Part shown: positions 11,181 through 22,147 of the stretch, in pieces
Layout of the letters: every line of letters begins with the position of its first letter
Numbering within the stretch: position 1 is the stretch's first letter
Source of the DNA: Diprion similis
Lineage: Eukaryota > Arthropoda > Insecta > Hymenoptera > Diprionidae
Assembly: GCF_021155765.1 (NCBI RefSeq)
Contig: NC_060114.1
Coordinates: 17,900,501-17,964,500 of the forward strand
Direction of reading: 5' to 3'
Length of the DNA stretch: 64,000 nt
Made by a program: the position numbers and the translations under genes
Notes under the pieces: model-generated
What the model was told of the DNA's origin: nothing
What the model saw: the letters and a program-made list of their open reading frames with translations, nothing else
The model's database searches: none

Positions 11181-14100
11181 ATGTTAGTTTCTCTGACTCT
11201 CATCCTCGCCCTATCGCCGCTCCTTGCTTTCTCCTACAACGTAGACACGAGTCACCCCATTGTCTACAAAGATCAGGAATCTGGGGGAAATGGATATTTC
11301 GGATACACCGTCACCCTCCGATCGGGCCAAAACTCTGCTGCCTCGGCAAGGTGAGTACATCCAATCGCTATCAGTGTGCCAGACCAGATGGACAAGAAAA
11401 AACCCGTCGCGATACGTGCGCGTTTGTGTTACCGTTTCCCCTTTCAATCGCAGCATCTTCATTGGTGCGCCCGAATACATGAAGGGCGAGGGTGCCTTGT
11501 ATCGGTGCTCGATAAATGACGACAAAACACCGAGCGGCACGTGCCGAAGATTGAACATCGACCAGGCCTCCGTTTCAGGAGAGATTCGTGTGCGGAATCT
11601 TCCTTCTCTGAAAATCGTACAAGTTGGGACCGTCGGGTGGCTTGGAGCAAGTCTTGCGACTCGAGATTACTCGGACTTGACGGTAATTATATGCAGCGGT
11701 GCGAACATGAGTGGCGCTGACTAATTACGTATAGTAACTGGCAGAACTTTCGAACGTCATCGAAGAGAGTGATTCACTTCGTTTTGATCGCCAATCTTCT
11801 TTCCAAGTATATATACGTAATAGGTATGAGCCGATCAGATTAACCTTTGAGAGATGAACCAGATTTTTACTGCGCCTGACAGGTACTGTGACCCAAAAAG
11901 GGACGGCGACCTTTGAACGAGAATTGTGATCCTCGTAATGATCGTAGAAGGTTGCTTTTTTTTTAAACAAAGTGCCAGATTTGTAGTTTTTCAAAGTCCT
12001 ACTTGTTTCTTGAATTATCTATTTTTTTAGTGGCAATACAAAGCTTCATAAAGGTTCAGAAGTGTACTTCTTGTCGCTTTTAATGATCGATCCGTACCTC
12101 TTATACCGTCACCGTAATCTTTAGGTCTGCGCTCCGCGTTCGTTATTCAAATACGTCGCAGATGACGGCGATGAAAGCTTTACACAAGGGTTAGTGGACG
12201 ATATGCGTGGAATCTGCTACACGCTGCCCGAAGCCATCGGCGACACCCTTTACCGCGATAACTCCGTGTTACCGCCTGATGGTGAGTGATACGAGTGCTG
12301 ATCACTGAAGTGATAAATACAAAATAACAGATGCAATTCTTGAATTGCATATTTGCAAAGTTATTGCGTTTCAGTTTTTTTCATTAATTGTCGTCATGTT
12401 AACGCAACATCGAACAAACTTGAAAGTTCATTTATCTGTATACTGTAATAGCGATTACCCTACTGAAAATTTTCATGTAATAAATGACATGCTGAATTCT
12501 TTTAAAACATTTGATGATGTAACACGTGATCATTTTCAGTAAGATTTCTCTGGTGTGACTTTTCAACAGTTGATACACGTATAGTTGTGATTGATTTTCA
12601 GAACACTTGTTACAAAGCATCAATCTCAATGCCCTTCACGGATTCTCCATCAACTATGCTGCGAAAAAGGTTTATGTTGTATTATACGCACATTTGTACT
12701 CTAGATAGGTATTATAAGTCCCTCGAGTTTTTTAATTGATGCACACGGGGAAAGTGATTACGAGACGGCTGATTTATTGGCCAGATCCGCGGTGTTGTTG
12801 GCGGAATCTGCATTGCTAACATAACTGACTCGGCGGAAAGATTAGCCGTCTTAGAATCACTTTCCCCGTGTGTACATAGGGACCTCGATATGTAATGAGG
12901 ATCGTCTTGATTACAGGTCTCGAACACAGTCGAGCTAATCATAGGAAGGCCAAGGTTGAACAAGGTAGAAATTCATCACGAAAATAAAACGGAGGTCAGA
13001 GTATATCCTGGTCTCGGTCCTGGCAATTTAGATCGTATATTAGCGAAAGCCGCAGAAGGTGCCAATCTTGGTAATTATAACCACGAATCTCGCAACCTTT
13101 TCATCACTTTTTATTCCGATGAAATTGAATCGAGAATTAATAACGTAATATTCCCAGGCTACTCGGTCACCTCGGGATACTTTTTCCGTCCTCAAGAGTT
13201 GGTCTTTGCCGCTGGAACGCCGGCGTGGAATTTTACGGGCCAAGTGCGTTTTGATTTACTAAAATTACATCATTCTAGTGAACGGAGAGTCGAAGTGAAA
13301 TAAATGTAATTCGCTGTCAGTATAATACAATACAATTTGATGCATGTCCGTCCCTTCGCTCAAAGGTCGTAGTTTACTTGCCGGGTACTGTGTGGGAAAC
13401 AAAAATCGACGGTTCCGTGCTTGGCGAGTACTTTGGCGCGAGTTTGGCGACGGGGGACTTTGACAACGACGGTCTGGACGACATTGCCGTAGGCGCACCG
13501 CACTGGGGTGAAGTAGACTACGGTCGAGTCTACACATTTTACGGGAACAATAAGGTAGGCATACAATTGACCCTCTTTCGATTTCATCTTCAGCATCGTC
13601 AATATCTTCTCCGACTTGGACTCCATTTTGCGTGGACACCTATCTTTCTATATCATTCACCTTACAATAGCGTCCTATCTGTAGTTAGTTTCGCAATCAG
13701 TATTTGCTATAAGCTTTCAGCACTTGTGCTTTGCTGCCTCGAATGTTCGTATCGTCAATCGAATAGTTTGTCAAATTTCATATTTTCTTGCGTACATCGC
13801 AGGGCGTTTTCAGGGAAGGTCTGATGCTCCAGGGTACATCAGAATACGGACAGTTCGGTTACACCTTGGCCGCCAGTGATCTGGACGGCGACGGTTACGC
13901 AGGTGAATATCTTGCGAATGCTGAAAGTTCCTGTTTTCTTCGAAGCAGGGACCCGCTAAACTATTCAGAAAATACGATTCAATTCACCATCCCCCGCAGA
14001 TTTGGTGGTGGGCGCTCCGTGGGAGGCGTCCGGTGCCGTCTACGTCTTTTACGGCCAGCGTGAGTTCGGCACCAAAGAAGGATGTACCCCGATAAAACAA

Positions 14101-17100
14101 CGAATCTCGCCCTCGGAGTTTAAGAGCTCTGTAACCATCCAGCGTTTTGGATTCTCGCTCGCGCTTCCTGTCGACGTCGATAACAATGGGTAAAGTTGTC
14201 AATTGCCTCACTTCGTATGAATTTTTAGAACAAAGCCGTGGATTGCACGTGCTGTCATATATTCGTTATCTTTCTCTGACCCAACGTTAATCGAATGCGC
14301 CCCCAGGTATCCCGATTTGGCAGTTGGTGCGTACAAATCTGGACACGCGATTCTATTGCGGAGTAAACCTGTCGTAAAGCTGACGCCTCGACTTGTCTCC
14401 TACTCACCTATATTGGACAGATCCGCTCGTAGTTTTGTCATCGGCGTCTGTGCCGAGTATCATGGAAAGGGAGCACCCGAATCTCAAGGTAATCGATGAC
14501 AATGATTCGCCGTTTGATAGTCACATGTTGTGTCATTATACGTCTGTTCAGTGCTCAGTATCGAGATCGCAGTGGATGAAGAATATACGCGCATTGAAAA
14601 CGACGAATCTATGAAGCTTTTTACAACCCCGTTCTCGCCAGATGAAATATCAACATGCGTCAACAGAACGCTTTATCTCGTGGTACGGTACAGAGAATAG
14701 ACTAATTAACTTATGTACGTGCGCATGAATGCCAATATTTGAAAAAATGTCATAGTACGGCTTCGTCGATTTTTGCACAGTGTTTTCCTGTGTTCAAAAA
14801 TTATCCTTCTTTCAGAGGGGATTTAAAAATTTTCTCGAACCAATCGTCATTCGTGGAAGGTTCAGCATCAGCAACAAAAGTAATATCGTTATGAATTTAT
14901 TACCTTAGACGATTCAAATTTATTCACATTTGCATGCATTCAATATTAATTACGAAGTGTGGGTCTAACTACAGGTAGACAGGGGGATAAATTCTGCTCA
15001 CATTGTCCTGTTCTGAATAAGGGCCATATGCTGGGGGAAGCAGAATTATTTGTACCTTTCAATACCGGATGTAAAGACGGCAAAGTGTGCAACTCAAATT
15101 TATCAATCAGCTGGATGGCTACAGGTGTCAGGTAAATGATTGCGTTTCAAATGTTTGTATTCTTGAATTTCCTTTCCCGTAGCCTCGTTCGTAAATTTGT
15201 CGGAATGCTTCGGAGCGTGAATAACAAATGGAATTACACATTATTGCAGCAACAATGATCAATGGGTTGTAGGATCGGGCGACGTAAATATTGATATCCG
15301 AGTAACGAATAACGGAGAGCCGGCGTTTCAAACGGAGATCATGATCAAAATGCCACCAGGAGTTCGCCTTCGAAAAGCGATACCGTCCTGCGTGGAGACT
15401 AAAGAGGGAAATTCCGTAGTTCTGGAATGCGACGTCGGCAACCCTCTCTTCAAAGGGGAACCGGTGAGTCGTGTTTACGAGTATCTCCTGACGATTTCCT
15501 TTGTCAATCAACAGTACCCACGAATACACTCGCATTCGTGTTATAGTACGTGATCGGAATCAACTTTAAACCATCAATGAACTGTTATGCAACACTCACG
15601 TGTCTGTAAATTGACTTGGAATGTTGCAGAAATCATTAGCCGTCGATCTTGATATGGGAGGAATCGCAAGCTCTGCCGGATCGACGATTTTGCGTTTCAC
15701 CGTTACTACGAAAACATGGAGCGTTGATCGCGGGGAGAAGAAAAGTGTTTTCTGTTTGCGACTCGAAAATAGAGCTCACATAACGCTGACAGGGTAAGAG
15801 AACACCGCGTGCCCTAGCGTGTGTCGCTATACAACATTAAATATCGAAATCTATGATGAGTTTTGCATCGGTATTCGATTACTAGAATTATTTAAAAAAA
15901 AGTCTCATTCGAATGCTCAATCGATTAATTTGTTGGCGCGTCTATTGCAGGGTGGCAAACGAACAAAACCACGAATACGGAAAGACAGGGAATAATACGA
16001 AGCTGTCTATTCGGCACACTTACCAACTTACCAAAAAGGGACCATCGTCACTACCGAAAGTACACTTTGCGGTCGACGTGCCCGTCGCCATTACCGACAA
16101 AAACGTTTCCATTGTTCACATTTATCTTCCAGAGGTAAATTTCATAGTTTATAAGATAGGTTGTGTCACTGAAAATTTTTGTCAATTGAATGCAGAAACC
16201 AGGTGAACTGAGCATTAAACTAGCGAATGATTAATCACCGTTTCTGAGAAATTGGGCGTACACCGTAAACAGTAACGAATGTCCAGCTTTAAATATTTTC
16301 TGCGTTGTTCAAACAGCTGGATAGTTCTGGAAACATGCACGAGTGCTCGATCGTCGACACTGTAGAATATAGGAAATCCATTCTGCCAAAATTGCTCAAT
16401 CCTCTGCAGCCGATGAAGAGCCGCGGAATTCCTGAGCTGAACTCTGAGGAAAAGAAGGAAGAGCAAGAAGTCGATGCAACAGATGAAGAAATATACTCCG
16501 GGGAGAAGAAAAATGAAATGTTCCAGGAGAGAAAGACGAGCATTGACGGTCAAGGCACCGATCGAACGATTTATGTGAATTGTTCAACGGCGGGCATAAC
16601 GTGCCGCACAGTAATGTGTGATTTTAACATATCAAAAACGTCTGGAGACGTAGGAAATTCGATCCTGGATATGATCTTTGACGTACAGCCATTGTTCACA
16701 CGTACGATATTGCTAAAGCATATTGAAAGATATTAATTTTTCTGCGACTGAATTTCCCTTCTGTATTATTAACTATTTTCAAATTTTCACGTTTTTCAGC
16801 CGACGAAAAATCTTTCACCGTAAACTTTAGCACCGACGCGCGAGCACTGATCATTGAGCCGATATTATTGGACACGATGAATGGTTCGCGGTGAGTTGTC
16901 CGGCGTTTGTGTTCATATATTATTCAATGTCTTTTATATAACGCGAGTATGTTTCACGCGGTTTTTCTTAGGTGTTTTCGGTACACAAAGTACCCGTTTC
17001 TACGCCGGTCGAGTGAGTCTGCGCATTGCGCATGCGCGGAGTACTGAAACGACCGCTTTTGACTCCTAGGAGTCAAAGTTGGTCATTTCTGTACGGCTCT

Positions 17101-18231
17101 CAGGCGCTGACGCGACAAACACAGCGAACTGATCTCACATTTTGCGACCCTAACCTCAATTTGGTGCTGCGCGAAAAACCGCGTAACATACTCTTGTTAT
17201 ATAAAGTATCGTGTATAACATGGAGGCAACGGTCTTTGCCTCCTTGTTATACAATGTACTATTCCACTCGTTTAAGCTCAAATTATCTATTGTTTTTTCT
17301 CACATACAACAGCTTCGTAACGGCTAAAGCATCGACGATGCTCTACAACGTGCCGGAGGCTCAAGAATTGTCAGGTTGGGTTTTACCAGTTTCGATCGGC
17401 TTTGGTCTTCTGCTACTGGTATTTCTGATCATCATTTTATTGAAAGTAAGTAGTTCAGGATATCGTGAAGCCAGTTGTAGTCATGCGTGGAACTCTTCAT
17501 AATATATTTAAAGGTAATTGAGTGGTGAATGTTTAGAGATTAAAAATAAGGCTTTATTCAACGCGTATCCAACATGGAGATTCGGCAGGCAGAGAACTTT
17601 GGGCCCACCGGGTTAGCAAACTTGAATCTAGGGATATTAACTAGGGAGTTACTAGGAACTAGAATATACTGCATTCTTCGTCATCATTCACGATCAGATA
17701 TTTTGCAGGACGAAGCAATTCGAATTTGTTGTTTATTTTGCTCTCGTTATTCGAATGAGCAAGACTTAGTAGGAAAGCGGATTGCGGCAGAAAATCGATC
17801 CACGAGCCGTCAGATCCGCGTATAATTTTTGGGCGTAATTTGCATTTAAAAATCTCGAAATTTCGTACTCTGATGCAGACTAGATTTTCTTGTTCTTCAT
17901 ATTTCGTTTGTAAAAGAGTGACTTCTCTCGTGTTCTGTGCGTAACGGAAATCGAATCACGTCTGTTTCCGTCTTCGTGTTAGTTGGAGTAATCAATCAAA
18001 TTCAAGAAAAATCAAAATTAATATTCCAGGTTGGTTTCTTCAACAGACCAAACAAGACGCGAACTGCGAAGACAAAAGAGATGGTAAGCGACTTACATTT
18101 TGCCACAACTACCATCTCCGATTTTACTCATCTTCGTTATATTTTTCACCCAATTTACTTTACCGTTAAAATTACAGAGATTGAAGTTGAACGGGGACGA
18201 CGGTTATAGTGAACTTGATCTGTACGGTTAA
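11181..18231 (+). CDS. Integrin alpha chain, insect alphaPS3-like, tandem copy 1
   Basis: Exons: 11181-11350, 11454-11682, 12125-12281, 12602-12669, 12917-13070, 13158-13243, 13366-13554, 13803-13902, 14000-14189, 14307-14488, 14552-14682, 14816-14879, 14975-15131, 15250-15463, 15630-15793, 15951-16134, 16317-16701, 16800-16890, 17313-17445, 18030-18083, 18178-18231. All 21 join in frame to give 1051 residues. A signal peptide (about 1-18) is followed by seven FG-GAP propeller repeats with three calcium loops, DFDNDGLDD, DLDGDGYAD and DVDNNGYPD; the last two are split by introns. Then come Cys-containing thigh/calf regions, a charged linker (exon 17), one membrane helix (about 994-1015), and the membrane-proximal GFFNR variant of the integrin GFFKR motif. 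No I-domain is present. It would pair with a beta subunit at the plasma membrane for adhesion. The closest family by layout is the alphaPS3/scab group; this assignment was not tested by a tree. Confidence 0.92.
12742..12872. mobile_element. Short palindromic MITE in intron 4 of integrin copy 1
   Basis: The ends CACACGGGGAAAGTGATT and AATCACTTTCCCCGTGTG are inverted, and the match continues to AGACGGCT/AGCCGTCT. The paralogous intron in copy 2 (23282-23393) reads straight through as TGGTGCATAGGAACC at this place, so it is an empty site. The insertion of about 131 bp therefore happened after the duplication or was lost from copy 2. Confidence 0.8.
13143..14490. repeat. Nearly identical block shared with 23826-25173 (copy 1 side)
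   Basis: Exons 6 to 10 and the introns between them differ from the second copy by only about a dozen bases by eye, although exons 1-5 and the introns before the block differ strongly. The left edge falls inside intron 5, just before TATTCCCAGGCTACTCGG. To the right, similarity declines gradually through exons 11-16. Confidence 0.85.
16932..17262. mobile_element. MITE insertion in intron 18 of integrin copy 1
   Basis: Intron 18 is 422 bp here and only 95 bp in copy 2, and the flanks align on both sides. The insert starts TTATATAACGCGAGTATGTT and contains an inverted match to it at about 17168-17205, a central palindrome TTTGACTCCTAGGAGTCAAA (about 17057-17076), and a terminal hairpin built from GGAGGCAA and TTGCCTCC. 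A second copy in inverse orientation lies at about 47150-47495. Confidence 0.8.
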
Positions 18232-18625
18232 GCGACTACAACGTACGGAGATTCTCAGGTAAAATGAAGAACCGTATAATGCACGACCGTTGTGGGCTGC
18301 AAAGGTAAAAAGGCTCTGTACTTGCCATTTCACACTGCAGACTGGAATTTGCAACTTGTGATTTAAATAATTAAGTTCATATATATCTACAATATTTGTT
18401 CACCAGTTCATCACGCACACGTCTACATCCCTGAACTGAGGCTTCGTTAGGTATCACATATTCGTATATACATACACACATATATATGTATATGTATATA
18501 TATACAGTGGGCATAATACAATACTTTTAGAAAATTTCGTAGTAGTATAGTAAAAAAGAATCTGATGTAAAATTTGTATATTATTATCATTACTGTAATT
18601 TTTGTTTCTCTTATGTCTTATGTCT

Positions 18626-18634
18626 TGATTAAAT
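18626..18634 (+). terminator. Possible polyadenylation signal (ATTAAA) of integrin copy 1
   Basis: ATTAAA lies about 400 bp after the stop codon of copy 1. The equivalent place after copy 2 carries AATAAA near 28752, which supports this position. Confidence 0.4.
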
Positions 18635-18815
18635 AACAACTTATGTTTTACAGAAAAGAAATATTTCTCTGCAATCATAATTATTCTATTTGACTGTTTT
18701 GCATCGTTTCCTGATTACAAGGAGGAAAGAGGGTAGAAAAGAGGCTATTATCGTCGTCATAGTCATCATACGTCATTTTTTATCCCAATTCGTGTGGCGC
18801 GTCCGAGCATAAGTT

Positions 18816-19745
18816 TTGTATTTCCACAGGCACGTCCATGCGGGTCACTTTAAAGGATATCAAATTTCAACGAAACAACGATATCGGTTCCGGTGTAAAT
18901 CGATGTTATACGTCTGGAGCGTGACATTTCCAAGAAGAAATTATTGCTGTATTCTACCCTTTCTTTCTGTCGCACTCTGTCTCTCTTTGGTTGGTCTCTT
19001 TGGTACAAACAACCTACTAGATCCGTCTCCATCTGGGTACAAGGAAGGCCTTAGCACTCAACACTCTTGCTTTCTTTTTACGATGATGTTAGACGTGAAA
19101 TTGGCGAACAGCGCTTTGATACACGGCTGTTAGGCGATATTTGTTAACTTCATTTGTTAAAATCGCAAACCACTTTGGAAAGCAGTCACTTTGAAATCGA
19201 TTGAAATCACTTGAATTTAATGTCTTGGCAATATTTCATTTGTGTATATGTAATATACCTAAACCCTGATCGGATGAAGCAGTGATCAAACCCAATCTAT
19301 TATCGTGACTGTACCTAATTCTTAAGACTGTGTTCCTCGTACGTCATTCGGATATACTGCAAATGACAGCTTCTATCTAAGGATATCTAAGCGGTTGGCA
19401 GATTATATGCGTGGAATTTTCTACAACCTGCCTGAAGCCCCGGCGACATCCTTTGCCATAAAAACTCCGTGCTTTTCCTCGCGGTCAGTGATCCGACTGT
19501 AGTGATTAGTCATCTGTAAACCAAATGGCAAATGCAACTGTTGACTCACATGTTTTATTGTTATAACGTTTATCAAGTTTTTTCCCTGCGGTTACATCAC
19601 CGCAGCGGTTTCGGATACATTTAAGCTTCCGTGCATGTCCTTAAATAAATTATTATCGCTGGCATAATTTCTCCGGAGTTACAGTGTGATAAATTATCAG
19701 ATCACTGGTTTCGAGGCGTCCATACTTTGCATGGAATCCCTGTAC
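18816..19745 (+). pseudogene. Relic A of a dead integrin alpha copy
   Basis: The segment GGCACGTCCATGCGGGTCACTTTA (about 18830-18853) matches GGCACGTCTACATGGGTAATTTTA upstream of copy 2. Then 19327-19480 matches exon 3 of the live genes (TATGCGTGGAATTTTCTACAACCTGCC) but has in-frame stops and indels. The stretch 19590-19745 matches intron 3 and exon 4 of copy 2, ending in a decayed counterpart of LHGFSI. Exons 1 and 2 are not found between these pieces. Confidence 0.75.
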
Positions 19746-19864
19746 CCCAGATTAAAATCGCAGGTGTTGAAGTCGCAAACTACTTTGAAAAGCAGTCGCT
19801 TTAAAATCCTTAAAAATAACTTCAAATCAGTTAAAATCAGTTGAAATCAGTTGAGATCATTTGC

Positions 19865-20185
19865 AATAATTGTAGGGTAGACTGCAAGCTGTTGTGGGTG
19901 AATACGGTCGTTGTTCCGACTAGCATGGCCGTCCACGTTAACAGGAGTGTACCAAGACTCTGTACTAGGTAGACTATTGTTCTCCTTGTTTCTTGATGAT
20001 ATTGTTGGTAATTTGATGTATTCTCGACACATGATTTTCCTGATGACACCCACATTTTTTTAAGTTGTCTATCCTCCAACAATAAGTTTAATAATGGCTT
20101 AATCACTCATGATGTCTCGGTCATCGGGCGATATACCCACCGCAATGGTCTCCAACTTAATGTTAATAAATCCAAGGTGCTAATT
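19865..20185 (+). pseudogene. Non-LTR retrotransposon reverse-transcriptase fragment (degraded)
   Basis: Read with frameshifts, the plus strand gives GVYQDSVLGRLLFSLFLDDI, matching the conserved GVPQGSVLGPLLFSLFINDI-type motif of Jockey-like reverse transcriptases. It is followed by a decayed catalytic FxDD box (F-P-D-D) and RNGLQLNVNKSKVLIQ, the motif that follows the palm. At least one frameshift and several in-frame stops are present, so it is inactive. It lies between two integrin relics, so it may mark an insertion into the dead array. The rest of the element was not found. Confidence 0.8.
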
Positions 20186-20439
20186 CAAGTTCATTTTTCA
20201 CTCTATAAATTGAAATTTCACAGAAATTTTTCTTTCACGAGAATTTAGAACTACTCTCGCTGTCTCGTCATTTTCTCACTTTTCGCCTCTCGGTGCTCAC
20301 AATGATAATAGTATCACCTGATATTTTTCTGTCAGTAACTGTAATTGGTCTGAATATGGTTTATTTCGTCTTAAGTAATCTAACTATACACCAAAATGTT
20401 ATTTCATAACAAATGATTACCTGTATTTATTTCAACTAT

Positions 20440-20902
20440 TGCTGTATGTCTCTCTCCCTCTCTCTCTCTCTCCTTATGTTTCTCATTGCGAGAATGTTCC
20501 TCAAATTTGAATCAATTTTTTTTGCCTTCCAAACAAATGATATACCGACGTTAGGGTATGGTTAATATGTGTGCCCCATCCCCATTTATCAATTGCCCTT
20601 TCCCTGTCCAGTCAGTTGCTGAGACGTGATGATATCGAGACTTTGCGTTTTCGCAACCTCCTTTCTTAGTCCTCCGACGGCCTTTGTTCGCTGTCAACTA
20701 CATTGCAGACTTGATATTTCCCGTGGAGCACAATAATCGTGTCTCTGATTCTCTTCCTTACCCTATCGCCGCTCCTTGCTTTCTCCTACAACGTGGACAC
20801 GAGTTACCCCATTGTCTTCGAGGATCAAGAATCTGGAGGAAATGGATATTTCGGATACACCGTCACCCTCCGATCGGGCCAAAACTCTGCTGCTTCAGCC
20901 AG
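20440..20902 (+). pseudogene. Relic B: promoter block and exon 1 of a dead integrin alpha copy
   Basis: Positions 20733-20902 match exon 1 of both live genes over the full 170 bases, including the donor AG|GTGAGTAC. Reading is open, giving SLILFLTLSPLLAFSYNVDT, but the start codon is ATA where both live genes have ATG. The upstream block also matches the live genes. Downstream of the donor there is no exon 2; the sequence passes within about 110 bp into a copy of the 3' flank. Confidence 0.85.
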
Positions 20903-21009
20903 GTGAGTACATCCAATCGCCAATTCCAATTGAAATCATAGACATTGATGCTGAGGGAGGACGACGCGTACCCCGAATTTGAACATCGGAAAGAAACTAA
21001 TACGACGCA

Positions 21010-21450
21010 CTCATCGTCAGATCCTCAGGTAAAATGAAGAACCGTGAACTGCACGACGGTTGTGTGCTGCAAAGGTAAAGGCTCTGTATTTGCCATTTCA
21101 CACTGCAGACTGAAATTCGCAACTTGTGATTTAAATAATTAAGTTCATACATGGCTACAATTTTTTTTCACAAGACCATCACACATGGGTCTACATTCCT
21201 AAACTAAGGCTTCGTTACTTTTCCACATGCATAAAAATCTGGAAATAATATAGTAGGTTTCGGGAAATTTTATGATTTCGTAATTATACTAATTAATGTA
21301 GTAAAAAGTAATCTGATGTGAAAATCGTGTATTGTCATTATTGTTATCATCATTCCTTTTGTATCTCCTGTCTCGATTAAATAATAACTTATATTCTAAA
21401 AAAAAACCATACGTCTCTCAAATTACAATAATTCAATGTTTATTGTTTTT
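21010..21450 (+). repeat. Duplicate of the integrin 3' UTR
   Basis: From TCAGGTAAAATGAAGAACCG onward this stretch matches 18255-18700, after the stop codon of copy 1, including CATTTCACACTGCAGACTG and GTGATTTAAATAATTAAGTTC. With relic B it shows a third gene unit that has lost everything from intron 1 to the last exon. Confidence 0.8.
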
Positions 21451-21839
21451 TTTCGTGCCTTGGGACCGTTCCGAAATCACGTAAGCACGGTCTATGAAGG
21501 GGAAGAACTAGCATTATTTTCGTTTCATTTATTGGTCAACACAGCGCGCTAGTGATCAAATCTTACATGATGAGAACGAGCCATCTGGAATTTCATTTGG
21601 TGCATCCAAAAATAAGCAACTACGTGTTCCTGCAGGCACGTCTACATGGGTAATTTTATAAATTATCAAATTTTGGAAAAACCCCTTAATGTTTCATCTA
21701 CGAGCAGCCTTTCAAAGTATAATGTTACTCCGGATTTAGTACGTAGAAAGAATTGACTTGGGAAACAACAAGATAAATCGATGGCTGCTTAAATTGTTGC
21801 TATATTTCTGTAGTGTGACCACACAACAGGAAATTAGTT

Positions 21840-22147
21840 GACGGATATTCTATTTCCTCTGTCTATCTCTCTCTCTATCTCTGTTTCTCTCATCACCACC
21901 GTTTTATTTTGATCTAATCAAATCGTCGCCGCTGTCCAAATGGACTGCGTACCGACGATGACGTATGATTAATATCTATACCCCTTCCTATCCATCAACT
22001 GTCCTTCCATCGACATGTCAGTTGATGAAACGCAATCTCATTGTCATCGCAGTTTCTGGCGAGTTGCGTATTCTTCTATATTAGTTTGTCAACGTCCTTT
22101 GTTCGTTGTTAACTGCGTTCCAGACTTAATATTTTCCGTGGTGTACA
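21840..22147 (+). promoter_or_regulatory. Upstream block of integrin copy 2
   Basis: This matches the blocks before copy 1 and relic B. It contains a CT-rich microsatellite at about 21865-21885 and TTTGATCTAATCAAA, and ends in CAGACTTAATATTTTCCGTGG directly before the start codon. Confidence 0.5.

Noticed and set aside
16194-16206. Possible 7-base micro-exon AAACCAG between integrin exons 16 and 17 (also at about 26880 in copy 2)
   Set aside because: Including it would shift the frame so that exon 17 reads into a stop; direct joining of 16134 to 16317 keeps the frame in both genes.
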